Assembly (NCBI RefSeq): GCF_000519265.1
Contig: NZ_KI912608.1
Location: forward strand, 137,665 to 201,664
Direction of reading: 5' to 3'
DNA: 64,000 nucleotides
Source of the DNA: Desulfonatronum lacustre DSM 10312
Lineage (GTDB): Bacteria > Desulfobacterota > Desulfovibrionia > Desulfovibrionales > Desulfonatronaceae
Position numbers and translations under genes: made by a program. Position 1 is the stretch's first letter. Each line of letters starts with the position of its first letter. Shown piece after piece: positions 9,320 through 18,903 of this stretch. Under the pieces are notes generated by a model that searched no databases, had not been told where the DNA came from, and saw nothing but the letters and a program-made list of their open reading frames with translations.

Positions 9320-11776
9320 ATGAGTACGAAAAACGAAAAACACCAATTGGACGTCGTCGGCGATTCCGAAGAGCAGGAAGCGCATGTGAAGCACGGGTCC
9401 GAAGTGGAGCCCGTTTCCGAATCCGAGGATCGAGACGGAGGCAGTGTGGGGCAGGAGATGCCCAAGCACGTTCCGCTATTGCCGGTGCGGGACGTGGTCG
9501 TTTTTAATTACATGATCCTGCCGCTGTTTGTGGGCCGGGAGCGATCCATCAACGCAGTGGACGCGGCCCTGAACAGCAACCGGCATATTTTGATTTCCAC
9601 CCAGAAAGAGGAGAAGACCGACGACCCCGGGCCGGAGGAAGTTCACTCCGTGGGCACCCTGGCCACGATCATGCGCATGCTCAAGATGCCCGACGGTCGC
9701 TTGAAGGTGCTGGTTCAGGGCGTGACCCGGGCCCGGATCACCGGTTACGTGCAGAACGATCCGTTCCACATGGTGGAGATCGAGCCCATTGAGGAGGGTG
9801 AGGTCCGCGAGCCATCGCCGCAACTGGAGGCCATGGTCCGCACGGCCAGGGAGCAGAGCGAGAAGATTCTCTCCCTGCGCGGCATCGCCTCTCCGGACGT
9901 GTTGGCCGTGTTGAACAGCGTGGAGGAACCGGGCCGACTGGCGGACCTGATTGCCTCCAATCTGCGAATGAAGATCGAAGACGCCCAGGAAATCCTGGCC
10001 TGCGAGGACCCGGTTCAACGCCTGGCCCTGGTCAACAAGCAGTTGATCAAGGAGGCCGAGGTCGCGGAGATGCAGGCCAAGATCCAGAGCATGGCCAAGG
10101 AGGGCATGGACAAAGCCCAGCGGGAATTTTTCCTGCGCGAGCAGCTCAAGGCCATTCGCAAGGAGTTGGGCGACTCCGCGGAAGGGGAAGAGGATATTGA
10201 GGAACTGCGCACGGCCCTGAAAAAGGCCGGATTGCCCAAGGAGGTGCGCAAGGAGGCGGACAAGCAGCTCAAGCGGCTGGAGTCCATGCATCCGGAGTCC
10301 TCGGAAGCCACGGTGATCCGGACGTATCTGGACTGGCTCGTGGAATTGCCCTGGAAAAAGCTGTCCAAGGACCAGTTGATCATTCAAAAGGCCAAGACCG
10401 TCCTGGACGACGACCACTACGGCCTGGACAAGGTCAAGGACCGCATTTTGGAATACCTGAGCGTACGCAAGCTCAACCCGGACATGAAGGGGCCGATTTT
10501 GTGCTTTGTCGGCCCTCCCGGCGTGGGCAAGACCTCCCTGGGGCGATCCATCGCCAGTTCCCTGGGCCGTAAGTTCGTGCGGATGTCCCTGGGCGGCATT
10601 CGGGACGAGGCCGAAATCCGCGGCCACCGCCGGACCTACATCGGCTCCATGCCCGGACGGATCATCCAGAGCATCAAGCAGGCCGGGACCCGCAATCCGG
10701 TGATCATGCTGGACGAGGTGGACAAAGTGGGCACGGACTTTCGCGGCGACCCGTCATCGGCCTTGCTGGAAGTCCTGGACCCGGAGCAGAACTCCACCTT
10801 CAGCGACCACTACCTGAACGTACCGTTCGATTTGTCCAAGGTCATGTTCATCTGCACGGCCAACGTCCTGGACACCATCCCCTCGGCCCTGCTGGACCGG
10901 ATGGAGGTGATCCGCATCCCCGGATACACCGAGGCCGAGAAGATCAAGATCGCCAGGCGCTACCTGCTTCCCAGGCAGATCAAGGAAAACGGCCTCAAAC
11001 CCGAAGACGTGGTCATCTCCGACCAGATCCTCAGCAAGATGATCCGCGAATACACCCGGGAGGCCGGATTGCGGAACCTGGAGCGGGAGCTGGGCTCGGT
11101 CTGCCGCAAGCTGGCCCGCAAGGTGGCCGAGGGCGAATCCGGATCGTTCACGGTCACGGCCAGGATGCTGAACAAGCTCTTGGGAGTCGCCCGGTTTCTG
11201 GAGAATGAAAAGGACAAGGAACTCTATCCCGGCGTGGCCCTGGGCTTAGCCTGGACCCCGGTGGGCGGCGAGGTGCTGCACGTGGAGGTTTCCACCATGC
11301 CCGGAAAGGGCAAACTGATTCTGACCGGACAGCTGGGCGACGTGATGAAGGAAAGCGCCCAGGCCGCCCTGAGCATTGCCCGCAACCGGGCCGGAACCCT
11401 GGGATTGGAGCCGGATTTCGCTGAAAAGAACGACATCCATATCCATGTCCCGGCCGGGGCTACGCCCAAGGACGGCCCGTCCGCCGGCGTCACCCTGGTC
11501 ACGGCCCTGTTCTCGGCCCTGACCAACACACCGGCCAGGAACGATCTGGCCATGACCGGAGAGATCACCCTGCGCGGGCGGGTGATGCCCGTGGGCGGGA
11601 TCAAGGAAAAGATCCTCGCCGCCGTGGCCCACGGTCTGAAAGTCGTGCTGATTCCGGCTCAGAACAAGAAAGACCTGCAGGAAGTCCCCGCCGACCTGCT
11701 GCGCAAGATCAAGGTCCGGTACGTGGAGCACGTGGACGAAATCTGGCCCCTGGTCGTTTCGAAAGAGAAAACGTAG
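9320..11776 (+). CDS. lon: ATP-dependent protease Lon
   Basis: A cytoplasmic AAA+ serine protease that degrades misfolded and regulatory proteins, 818 residues. The N-terminal substrate-binding domain (about 45-250, HVPLLPVRDVVVFNYMILPLFVGR) is preceded by about 45 acidic residues. The AAA+ module has the Walker A motif GPPGVGKT at 398-405. The proteolytic domain has the Ser/Lys dyad: S721 in PKDGPSAG and K764 in GGIKEKILAA. ATAAGGAG at about 9300-9307 is the ribosome-binding site. I see no clear heat-shock promoter in the 119-base gap upstream. A terminator follows. Confidence 0.97.
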   Translation: MSTKNEKHQLDVVGDSEEQEAHVKHGSEVEPVSESEDRDGGSVGQEMPKHVPLLPVRDVVVFNYMILPLFVGRERSINAVDAALNSNRHILISTQKEEKTDDPGPEEVHSVGTLATIMRMLKMPDGRLKVLVQGVTRARITGYVQNDPFHMVEIEPIEEGEVREPSPQLEAMVRTAREQSEKILSLRGIASPDVLAVLNSVEEPGRLADLIASNLRMKIEDAQEILACEDPVQRLALVNKQLIKEAEVAEMQAKIQSMAKEGMDKAQREFFLREQLKAIRKELGDSAEGEEDIEELRTALKKAGLPKEVRKEADKQLKRLESMHPESSEATVIRTYLDWLVELPWKKLSKDQLIIQKAKTVLDDDHYGLDKVKDRILEYLSVRKLNPDMKGPILCFVGPPGVGKTSLGRSIASSLGRKFVRMSLGGIRDEAEIRGHRRTYIGSMPGRIIQSIKQAGTRNPVIMLDEVDKVGTDFRGDPSSALLEVLDPEQNSTFSDHYLNVPFDLSKVMFICTANVLDTIPSALLDRMEVIRIPGYTEAEKIKIARRYLLPRQIKENGLKPEDVVISDQILSKMIREYTREAGLRNLERELGSVCRKLARKVAEGESGSFTVTARMLNKLLGVARFLENEKDKELYPGVALGLAWTPVGGEVLHVEVSTMPGKGKLILTGQLGDVMKESAQAALSIARNRAGTLGLEPDFAEKNDIHIHVPAGATPKDGPSAGVTLVTALFSALTNTPARNDLAMTGEITLRGRVMPVGGIKEKILAAVAHGLKVVLIPAQNKKDLQEVPADLLRKIKVRYVEHVDEIWPLVVSKEKT

Positions 11777-11801
11777 CCCGAAAAAACGGTGCTCCAAACA
11801 T

Positions 11802-11829
11802 AAAAAAGGCCGCCTCTGGGCGGCCTTTT
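11802..11829. terminator. Bidirectional terminator between lon and the histidine kinase gene
   Basis: The stem is AAAAGGCCGCC / GGCGGCCTTTT with a TCTG loop and an A-run on one side and T-run on the other. It lies 25 bases after lon and 44 bases after the convergent kinase gene, so it can serve both. Confidence 0.9.
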
Positions 11830-11872
11830 GACGTGGATGTTTGACCCCGCCGGACAATTTCGTCGACGGCAA

Positions 11873-12985
11873 TCAATCCAGTTCGCTGGGTGATGCACGC
11901 TCCGCGAGGTTCTCGCGGCGGATCAGGCGTCGGCGTTCAAGGGGGAGGAACAGGTCGAAGCGCGTACCTTTATCAACGTTCGAGAAAACTTCAACCTTGC
12001 CTTGATGGCTGTCCACGATGCGCTTGAGAATGGCCAAGTCGATGCCGGCGCTGTGGGTTTTGGTGCTGAAAAAAGGTTGGAAGATCGAGGCGATATCCGC
12101 TTCCGGAATGCCGGGGCCGGTGTCCTGAACGCTGAACACGTACCACGGTTCACGGGTTGCTCCCGTAACCCGGATTTCTCCTCCGTCATGGAGCGCGTCC
12201 GCGGCGTTTTCCATGAGGATGGACAGGGTTCTGGAGATCAGGTTCTGGTCCATGAGCAGGTTAGCGGGTTCCACTTCGATCAGGCAGCGCACCCCGGAGG
12301 CCTCCAATTTTTCGGAAAAGATCGAGACGCCCATCTCCACCACCAGTTCCGCCGGCGCGGAAAAGAAGGCCGGTTTGGGCGGGTTGGTGAAGAAATCGAT
12401 CTTGCGAACGATGTTTTCGATCTTCTTCAGGTTGTCCAGGATGCAGTGGTAGGAGGTGTCGTCTTCGTCCGTGGTCTTGCAGGAGGTATACATCTTGCGC
12501 AGATAGCCGCCGATGATCAGCAAGGGGTTGCGGATTTCATGGCCCACTCCGTTGGCCACCCGGAGCAGATCTTGGTAGCCGATCTCCTGAAGGAGCTTTT
12601 CCATTTGCTTTTCGTGGTCAATGTCCAGGATATGGGCCAGAAGCAGACGGCCCCGTGGATGCTCGTATCCACGCAAATGGAGCATGGCCATGAATCGGGT
12701 TCCGCTGCGGCGAAGCAGCATGGCCTGTTCGTCCACGGCCCCTTTTTCCTCGACCAGGTGCAACAGGTTCGGATACAGAATGTCCTGATCCTCGGGAGTG
12801 AAGAGCATGCTCAGCCGCTTGCCGGTCATGCTTTGCGCCCCGTGGCCGAACATGGTCTCCGTCCCGGGATTGGCGACGAGGATGACGCCGTCGGGTTCGC
12901 AGACGAATAGGGCCTGGGGCGAGGACGTCAGCAGGTCGCGCAGGAAGTGCGGACAGTCGATCCGGTCCGTGGGAAACCACGTCAT
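11873..12985 (-). CDS. PAS-domain sensor histidine kinase
   Basis: A 370-residue soluble two-component sensor. AGGAGG five bases before ATG (complement of 12985) fixes the start; an upstream in-frame ATG at 13021 is less likely. A PAS domain (about 8-125; LFVCEPDGVILVANPGTETMFG) is followed by a HisKA-type dimerisation helix with the phospho-acceptor H149 in GVGHEIRNP. The ATPase domain has N box MENAADAL and G1 box DTGPGIP. The G2 box is unusual: THSAGIDLAI replaces the normal GTGLGLAI. No membrane segment is seen, and no response regulator gene is adjacent, so it is an orphan kinase here. Confidence 0.85.
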   Translation of the reverse strand: MTWFPTDRIDCPHFLRDLLTSSPQALFVCEPDGVILVANPGTETMFGHGAQSMTGKRLSMLFTPEDQDILYPNLLHLVEEKGAVDEQAMLLRRSGTRFMAMLHLRGYEHPRGRLLLAHILDIDHEKQMEKLLQEIGYQDLLRVANGVGHEIRNPLLIIGGYLRKMYTSCKTTDEDDTSYHCILDNLKKIENIVRKIDFFTNPPKPAFFSAPAELVVEMGVSIFSEKLEASGVRCLIEVEPANLLMDQNLISRTLSILMENAADALHDGGEIRVTGATREPWYVFSVQDTGPGIPEADIASIFQPFFSTKTHSAGIDLAILKRIVDSHQGKVEVFSNVDKGTRFDLFLPLERRRLIRRENLAERASPSELD

Positions 12986-13160
12986 GAAGCCTCCTGATGA
13001 GAAACAAGTCGAGAGAGGCATCCGCGAGATCCATCCCGTCCGGGATCAGTGGTGAGGATCAGATTGAGGGCGGATGCCGTATTGATCACACTAACAGGAA
13101 AACCGGCTGGTTCCAAGGGTGTTGCCCTGAAGAGACGATTGTTGCTATGTCATGAAACGG

Positions 13161-13327
13161 AGTATCTACTCAGCACATTTTGTGTCCGTTTTTGCTCCGG
13201 CAATCGGGGTCGGAATCGGTATCGGTATCGAAACAGGAAGAGTTGAGAACGCATCCCAGCTTTTTCGATCCCGATCCCGATTCCGATTCCGACCCCGGCA
13301 ACAGAATTATTTTGTGCTGAGTAGTTA
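13161..13327 (-). mobile_element. MITE-like element 2, 167 bp, with 8-bp target duplication
   Basis: The ends are GTATCTACTCAGCAC (13161-13175) and GTGCTGAGTAGTTAC (13313-13327). They are flanked by the perfect direct repeat GAAACGGA (13153-13160 and 13328-13335). The element is the reverse-orientation relative of the one at 3008-3180: both share TACTCAGCACATTTTGT and GCTCCGGCAATCGG next to the TATC-bearing end. The interior is a hairpin of ATCGGN hexamers (about 13195-13231 and 13265-13300). It fills the middle of the 393-base gap between the kinase and dehydrogenase genes; nothing else is recognised there. Confidence 0.82.
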
Positions 13328-13378
13328 CGAAACGGATTCGTAAAACCAAATCAAACTCATAATTGCAAGGAGGACGTC

Positions 13379-14389
13379 ATGAAGGAAATACACGCGAAAG
13401 CGCGTGCGCTGATGAAGGGATACTGCCGGGTCTGTCCGGTGTGCGACGGCCGGGTGTGCGCGGGCGAGGTGCCGGGCATGGGCGGCCTGGGTACGGGATC
13501 GTCCTTTCAGGACAATATCCGGGCCCTGGCGGAAATTCATTTCAACATGCGTTGTCTGCACGACGTGGTCACGCCGGATTTGTCCGTTTCGCTGCTGGGC
13601 TTTGATTTGTCTCTGCCCGTCCTGGCCGCGCCCATCGGCGGGGTCTCCTTCAATATGGGCGGCGGGGTGCCGGAGGATGCGTATATCCTGGCCAAGCTGA
13701 CGGCCTGCGTGGAGGCCGGGACCGTGGGTTGCACAGGCGACGGCGTGCCGGACTTCATCCATGAAAGCGGTTTTGCCGCGGTCAAGGCCCTGGACGGGAA
13801 AGGCATCCCGTTCATCAAGCCCTGGGAGGACCAGGAATTGTTCACCAAGCTGGACAAGGCCCTGGACGCCGGGGCCGAGGTGGTGGGGGTGGACGTGGAC
13901 GCCGCCGGGTTGGTCACGCTGCGCAAGATGGGCCGACCCGTGGCCCCCAAGCCGGTGTCCGAACTGGCGGCGGTGATCCGGCGGACCAAGGCCAGGTTCG
14001 TGGTCAAGGGGGTGATGACGCCGGACGAGGCCAAGCTGTGCGTGGATGCCGGGGCCGCCGGAATCGTGGTCTCCAACCATGGCGGACGGGTCCTGGACGG
14101 AACGCCGGGCACGGCCAGGGTGCTGCGCGAAGTGGCCGACGCCGTTCGCGGCCAGATCGCCGTACTGGCCGACGGCGGAGTACGCTCCGGCGCGGATGTC
14201 CTGCGGATGCTGGCCCTGGGGGCGGATGCGGTGATGATCGGGCGGCCCTTTTCCGTGGCCGTGCTCGGCGGCGGCAAGGAAGGGGCGGCGCAATACCTGG
14301 AAAAAATCCGCCAGGAACTGACCCAGTGCATGGTCCTGACCGGCACGGCTTCGGTTCGCGCCGTGGATTCTCGGATTATCCGCCGATAG
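13379..14389 (+). CDS. FMN-dependent alpha-hydroxy-acid dehydrogenase
   Basis: A TIM-barrel flavoenzyme of the LldD/glycolate-oxidase family, 336 residues, expected to oxidise a 2-hydroxy acid such as L-lactate to the keto acid. The catalytic base is H234 in SNHGGR. The FMN phosphate site is DGGVRSGADVLRMLALGADA followed by IGRP. The N-terminus carries a cysteine cluster (CRVCPVCDGRVC), seen in anaerobe members and absent from classical LldD. AAGGAGG precedes the start. It is monocistronic and 44 bases downstream of MITE-like element 2. The true substrate is not predictable; isopentenyl-diphosphate isomerase type 2 is a related alternative but fits less well. Confidence 0.85.
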   Translation: MKEIHAKARALMKGYCRVCPVCDGRVCAGEVPGMGGLGTGSSFQDNIRALAEIHFNMRCLHDVVTPDLSVSLLGFDLSLPVLAAPIGGVSFNMGGGVPEDAYILAKLTACVEAGTVGCTGDGVPDFIHESGFAAVKALDGKGIPFIKPWEDQELFTKLDKALDAGAEVVGVDVDAAGLVTLRKMGRPVAPKPVSELAAVIRRTKARFVVKGVMTPDEAKLCVDAGAAGIVVSNHGGRVLDGTPGTARVLREVADAVRGQIAVLADGGVRSGADVLRMLALGADAVMIGRPFSVAVLGGGKEGAAQYLEKIRQELTQCMVLTGTASVRAVDSRIIRR

Positions 14390-14391
14390 GT

Positions 14392-14419
14392 GTAGGGGCA
14401 CGGCGCGCCCTGCCCCTAC
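14392..14419. repeat. Short hairpin after the hydroxy-acid dehydrogenase gene
   Basis: GTAGGGGCA (14392-14400) and TGCCCCTAC (14411-14419) form a perfect 9-bp stem around a GC-rich loop. It lacks a T-run and lies two bases after the stop codon. A dispersed palindrome or mRNA 3' stabiliser is possible. Confidence 0.55.
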
Positions 14420-14458
14420 TGTGCCCGCCCTGCATGCTGAAGGGCCCGTTCACCAAAA

Positions 14459-14508
14459 CAAAACAGCCGGGATTCCCAGATGTCGTTTGGGAATTCCGCC
14501 TGTTTTTA
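14459..14508. terminator. Bidirectional terminator between the hydroxy-acid dehydrogenase and cheW-like genes
   Basis: AAAACAGCCGGGATTCCCA pairs with TGGGAATTCCGCCTGTTTTT around a short loop, with an A-run and a T-run on opposite sides. It separates two convergent genes and can serve both. Confidence 0.85.
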
Positions 14509-14529
14509 TGCTTTTATAGCGGATGCTCG

Positions 14530-15021
14530 TCAGGCAGCTTCTTCCATGTCCTTGACGATGGCCAGTTCATCGGCGGAGAAAATTTTGTCGATGTTCAAAA
14601 TGATGATGAATTGTTCTCCGTTCTTGCCCATGCCCTCGATGAATTCGGTCTTGATCCGCGTGCCCAGGCGCGGGGCCGGTTCGATCTGATCCGGCTCCAG
14701 GTTGAACACCTCCTGGACCGAGTCGGCCAGGGCTCCCAGGATGGTCGATTCACCATCCACGTCCACTTCCACGATGATGATGCAGGTATTCACGGTCTGT
14801 TCGGTCTTGGTCATCCCGAACTTCAGCCGCATGTCCACCACGGGCACGGCCCGTCCCCGAACATTAATCACCCCCCGCAAAAAAACCGGCGTGCGCGGCA
14901 CCCGGGTGATGTCCGTATACTCCAACACCTCCCGGACCTTGGCAATGTCCATGGCGTAGAGTTCCTTGTCCAGGGTGAAGGTCAGATATTGGTTCAGCGT
15001 GGCGCTCTGTTTTTCGGTCAT
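14530..15021 (-). CDS. cheW: CheW-like chemotaxis coupling protein
   Basis: A 163-residue adaptor that links chemoreceptors to the CheA kinase. It is a single CheW domain: QYLTFTLDKELYAMDIAKV, REVLEYTDITRVPRTP and FLRGVINVRGRAVPVVDMR are conserved family blocks. GGAGG seven bases before ATG (complement of 15021) sets the start; an in-frame upstream ATG at 15060 is less likely. It is downstream of, and on the same strand as, a chemoreceptor gene 105 bases away, so the two probably act together. No cheA or cheY is present in the window. Confidence 0.92.
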   Translation of the reverse strand: MTEKQSATLNQYLTFTLDKELYAMDIAKVREVLEYTDITRVPRTPVFLRGVINVRGRAVPVVDMRLKFGMTKTEQTVNTCIIIVEVDVDGESTILGALADSVQEVFNLEPDQIEPAPRLGTRIKTEFIEGMGKNGEQFIIILNIDKIFSADELAIVKDMEEAA

Positions 15022-15126
15022 GCTGGGTTCCTCCGAAGAGATGGGAACGGGGTTCAGCAATTCACCGGTTCAGCGGCTTGCATGAGGCAACCATGAACCG
15101 TTGAACCGTGAACCCCGAACCACGAT

Positions 15127-17178
15127 CTAAAACTTTTCAAACTCGTCGTCATCCTTGCCCATGTCCAGGGCGAAACCCTGGCCTTTGGGCGCCTGCTTGC
15201 CCGCCGGAATGGGCGCGGCGGCTCTGGCTCCGCCGCCGAGCAGATTGCCCGCGGGCTTACGGGGGTGGGGGACGCGTCGCATGGAGCCGGACTCGCTGTT
15301 CATTTTAAAGAAGGCCATGGTGGCTTGGAGTTCCTCGGCCTGGCTGGAGAGTTCCTCGGCGGTGGAGGCCATCTCCTCGGCCGCCGATGCGTTCTGTTGG
15401 ATGACCTGGTCCAGTTGTTGAATGGCCTTGTTGATCTGTTCCACGCCGATGCTCTGTTCCCGGCTGGCCGCGTTGATCTCTTGGATTAGTTCCGCGGTGC
15501 GCTGGATGTCCGGGACGATCTTGACCAGCATTTCCCCGGCCTGCTCAGCCACCTGCACGCTGGACCTGGACAGTTCGCTGATCTCCGTGGCAGCGGAGCC
15601 GCTGCGTTCGGCCAGCTTGCGCACTTCGGCGGCCACTACCGCGAAGCCCTTGCCCGCGTCTCCGGCCCGGGCCGCTTCGATGGCCGCGTTCAGGGCCAGC
15701 AAATTGGTCTGTCGGGCGATTTCCTCAATGATGGAAATTTTCTCCGCGATTTGCTTCATGGCCGTCACGGTCTGAGACACGGCCTGCCCGCCTTCCTGGG
15801 CGTCCTTGGCCGCCTGCAAGGCGATCTTCTCGGTCTGCGCCGCGTTGTCCGCGTTCTGCTTGATGTTCGCGGTCATCTCTTCCATGCTGGAAGAGACTTC
15901 TTCCACCGAGGCCGCTTGTTCCGTGGCGCCCTGGGACATTTGTTCCGCTGAAGCGGAAAGTTGCTCGCTGCCCGAAGCCACGTTCTCCGAGGCCGACTTG
16001 ACCCCGCCCACGATTTCCCGGAGCTTGGTCTGCATATCCTGCATGGCCTTGCCCAGCACGCCGATTTCGTCCTTCTGGTCCACGTCCAGGCGGGCATCCA
16101 GGTCGCCCTCGGACAGGTCCTCGGAGAAGCGCACGCCCTGGCTGACCGGGCCGGTGACGGCCCTGGTCAGGATGATACCCAGAGCCATGGCCAGGATCAC
16201 GCCGATGACGACCCCGGCGATGGCCACGGTCTGGGCCATCGCGGCGTCGGCTTCGGCTTCGGCAACGGCTGTATCCGTATAACGCTGGTTCAACTCAAGA
16301 TTTTGGTCGAGCAATCTGATTGCTTCGACCTGGCGCTCGCGGACTTCAACCATGGCGGTTTGGGTCATATTGTTGAACATGGCCTCAGCTTCCTGGGCCA
16401 CGGCCAGCAGTTCTTCGAACCGGGCAAAGGTTTCGTTGGCCATCGGGATGGTTTCACGTGCCAAAATTTGGTTTGCCGCTGCGGTGTCGCCGGTGTTCAC
16501 CAGTCGCTTGATGTTGGCGATGGAAGTGTGAAACGGGTTGTGCGAGGCAGGCATCCGGCGAAGGATTTCCTGCAAGCGCGGGTTCTCAGTGCGGAAGGTG
16601 GAGAGCCAGCGTCCGAAGTTGCAGCCTGTGGGATCCTCGCCGCCCTCAAAAGTCTGGTCGCGGGTGATCAAGGCATAAACCTGACCGACCAATGCGTGAT
16701 GGTCTCCGCGAAACTGCTGCAGGTTCGCACGCAGGACTGCGGGATCGTTGATGCCGGTACGTTGCAGTTCGCGGCCCATCTCAATGAACTGGTCGTTTAC
16801 AGCCCGCCAGGCGTCCAGGGCCGTAATCGTCTGCCGCCACAGGGCGGCTCCGTCGGCCGTGGCCGGCATCGCCTCGAATTCCTCGCGCAGTTTGGCGATG
16901 GCCGCGCGTTGGCGGGTCAGGTTGTCGAATTGGCGTTGCGTATCCTCCTGGCTCAGGCCCGGGATGAGCAGGGTGCGCTGGGCCACGCGCAGGGATTCGT
17001 ATTCCTTTTCAATGTTCTGCAGGGCCTGAATGCTCGGCAGGCGAACAGCTCCGACCTCTTCGATGTGCCCGGTCAGGTTGCGGGCTTCCCACCACCCGAA
17101 CGCCCCCACGATGAAGACGATCAACGCTACGACGGCAAACCCACCGATGAGCTTCACACCAAGACGAATGTTTTTCAT
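15127..17178 (-). CDS. Methyl-accepting chemotaxis protein with CZB-like sensor region
   Basis: A 683-residue transmembrane chemoreceptor. TM1 is at about 8-30, a long extracytoplasmic sensor at 31-315, TM2 at about 317-338, then HAMP and the signalling domain with its conserved hairpin tip ([20 protein letters not shown]). The sensor contains H160, C186 in CNFGRWL, H213 and H217. This matches the zinc-ligand layout of the CZB domain, which is usually cytoplasmic. The C-terminal tail is Pro/Gly/Ala-rich and ends in acidic residues, without a clear CheR-tethering pentapeptide. AGGAGAAGGGCT precedes ATG (complement of 17178). It probably forms a unit with the downstream cheW. Confidence 0.93.
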   Translation of the reverse strand: MKNIRLGVKLIGGFAVVALIVFIVGAFGWWEARNLTGHIEEVGAVRLPSIQALQNIEKEYESLRVAQRTLLIPGLSQEDTQRQFDNLTRQRAAIAKLREEFEAMPATADGAALWRQTITALDAWRAVNDQFIEMGRELQRTGINDPAVLRANLQQFRGDHHALVGQVYALITRDQTFEGGEDPTGCNFGRWLSTFRTENPRLQEILRRMPASHNPFHTSIANIKRLVNTGDTAAANQILARETIPMANETFARFEELLAVAQEAEAMFNNMTQTAMVEVRERQVEAIRLLDQNLELNQRYTDTAVAEAEADAAMAQTVAIAGVVIGVILAMALGIILTRAVTGPVSQGVRFSEDLSEGDLDARLDVDQKDEIGVLGKAMQDMQTKLREIVGGVKSASENVASGSEQLSASAEQMSQGATEQAASVEEVSSSMEEMTANIKQNADNAAQTEKIALQAAKDAQEGGQAVSQTVTAMKQIAEKISIIEEIARQTNLLALNAAIEAARAGDAGKGFAVVAAEVRKLAERSGSAATEISELSRSSVQVAEQAGEMLVKIVPDIQRTAELIQEINAASREQSIGVEQINKAIQQLDQVIQQNASAAEEMASTAEELSSQAEELQATMAFFKMNSESGSMRRVPHPRKPAGNLLGGGARAAAPIPAGKQAPKGQGFALDMGKDDDEFEKF

Positions 17179-17450
17179 AGCCCTTCTCCTCACTTGCGAT
17201 TGGCGACCTAAAGTTGCTGCCCCGGACACACCGGTTCACGTTATCCGTTATCGGCGGTAATGAAAAAAACTTTACCCTTTATTGTCCGTCGATACGGCGT
17301 TTTGTATTTTTGCGCGTGAATATCTTGCCTGATGGCTTCGCGCAAGCAATTTTTTTAGTCGGGATCCGAATTTTGGAGATTTGCTGACATTGATGCGGAG
17401 TTGAGATACATGCCGAGTGCTGGCCATGAAACGGTCTGAGGTGGTTTGCG

Positions 17451-18884
17451 ATGTTGTTTTGGTTGTCCCTCACATTGGATATCAGCGGCTGGGTCGTGCG
17501 TTTGACCATGATTCCGGTTGTGGCCATGCGTCAGCGCAACCCCGCGACGTGCCTGGCCTGGCTGGCGGTGATCTTCGTGATGCCCTGGCTTGGATTGATC
17601 GCCTACGTGTTGTTGGGCGAGCAGAGCCTGGGCTTTTTGCGGGTCCGCGAGCGCATGAAGCGGCACAAATCTTTTGATGCCATCCACCGCCATCATGCCG
17701 TCCTTCCTGAAGTTGACGACGTTCGGGTCCGGCGGGATCATGAGATTTTGGTCCAACTGGCCGAGCGTCACGGCGGGCTGCCGCTTCTGGGAGAAAACCG
17801 GGTAGACCTGCTGGCGGACATCGACGATGTGGTCCGGCGTTTGGTCGCGGATATCGATCAGGCCCGGGAGCATGTTCACCTGCTGTTTTACATTTTTCGC
17901 GACGATGCCATGGGCCGAAAGGTCGGAGATGCGCTGATCCGAGCGGCCAAGCGCGGTGTCCGCTGTCGTTTGTTGGCGGATATGGTCGGGTCCAGGGGGA
18001 TGTTCAGCGGCTTGGGAACGAAGCTCCAGGAAAACGGGGTCCAGGTGGTGGAGGGCTTGACCGCGAATCCGCTCCGGATGCGCCTGGCCCGGCTGGACAT
18101 CCGCAACCATCGCAAGCTGGCGGTGATCGACGGCAGCGTCGCGTATACCGGGTCCCAGAATATCGTGGAGCCGGTTTTCGGCCATCGCAAGGCCGGAGCC
18201 TGGCACGACGTGATGGTCCGGATCGTCGGTCCCAGCACGCGCCAATTGCAGTCCGTGTTCGTGGAGGATTGGTACCAGGAGACCGGCGACGCCCTGGACT
18301 GCGCGTCACTTTATCCGCCGGTCCTGGAAGAAGGGGAAGTGGCGCTGCAAATCGTGCCCACCGGCCCGGATCTGCCCACCGAGGGATTCCAGGATTTGCT
18401 GATCCAGGCTATCCATTCGGCCCAGCGCAAAGTGGTCATCACGTCCCCGTACTTCATCCCCAACGAGGGCATGCTTACCGCGCTCCGTCTGGCCGTGGGG
18501 CGCGGAGTGGTGGTGGACCTGATCCTGCCCCGACGCAGCGACCATCCCATGGTGGACCTGGCCAGTTACCATTATTGCGGCGTCTTGTTGGAGCACGGCG
18601 CGAACATTTTTTTGTTCGACGACGGGATGCTGCATGCCAAACTGCTGCGCGTGGACGACGCCATGGCCATGATCGGTTCGGCCAATTTCGACATCCGCTC
18701 GTTTTACCTGAACCTGGAAGTGGTCCTTTTTCTTTTTGATCAGGAATTTCTGTACACGGTCCGTCAACTGCAAAGCCAATACCGGTCCCGATCCGAAAAA
18801 GTCGACCCCCAAGCCTGGAACCGCCGTCCCCTCCCCCGCCGCCTCCTGGAATCCATCGCCAAGGTGTTCAGTCCGTTGTTGTAA
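17451..18884 (+). CDS. cls: Cardiolipin synthase (phospholipase D family)
   Basis: A membrane-bound transphosphatidylase expected to join phosphatidylglycerol molecules into cardiolipin. It has 477 residues with two N-terminal membrane helices (about 3-20 and 32-55). Two complete HKD motifs follow: H220-K222-D227 in NHRKLAVIDGSVAYTGSQN, and H395-K397-D402 in HAKLLRVDDAMAMIGSANFD. Length and layout match bacterial ClsA. The 221 bases upstream hold no identifiable element. It converges with the toxin-antitoxin pair 19 bases downstream. Confidence 0.92.
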   Translation: MLFWLSLTLDISGWVVRLTMIPVVAMRQRNPATCLAWLAVIFVMPWLGLIAYVLLGEQSLGFLRVRERMKRHKSFDAIHRHHAVLPEVDDVRVRRDHEILVQLAERHGGLPLLGENRVDLLADIDDVVRRLVADIDQAREHVHLLFYIFRDDAMGRKVGDALIRAAKRGVRCRLLADMVGSRGMFSGLGTKLQENGVQVVEGLTANPLRMRLARLDIRNHRKLAVIDGSVAYTGSQNIVEPVFGHRKAGAWHDVMVRIVGPSTRQLQSVFVEDWYQETGDALDCASLYPPVLEEGEVALQIVPTGPDLPTEGFQDLLIQAIHSAQRKVVITSPYFIPNEGMLTALRLAVGRGVVVDLILPRRSDHPMVDLASYHYCGVLLEHGANIFLFDDGMLHAKLLRVDDAMAMIGSANFDIRSFYLNLEVVLFLFDQEFLYTVRQLQSQYRSRSEKVDPQAWNRRPLPRRLLESIAKVFSPLL

Positions 18885-18903
18885 AACTTGCTGTCGCGGT
18901 GAT

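Noticed and set aside
13049-13343. Small open frames across the period-6 repeats (Ile-Gly or Arg-Asn alternating products)
   Set aside because: They are by-products of hexamer repeats, which stay open in several frames. There are no ribosome-binding sites and no conserved product.
15092-15122. GAACCGTGAACC direct repeats, also at about 60657-60684
   Set aside because: Short, simple, intergenic and without ends or structure. Possibly a dispersed repeat, but two copies are not enough for a call.
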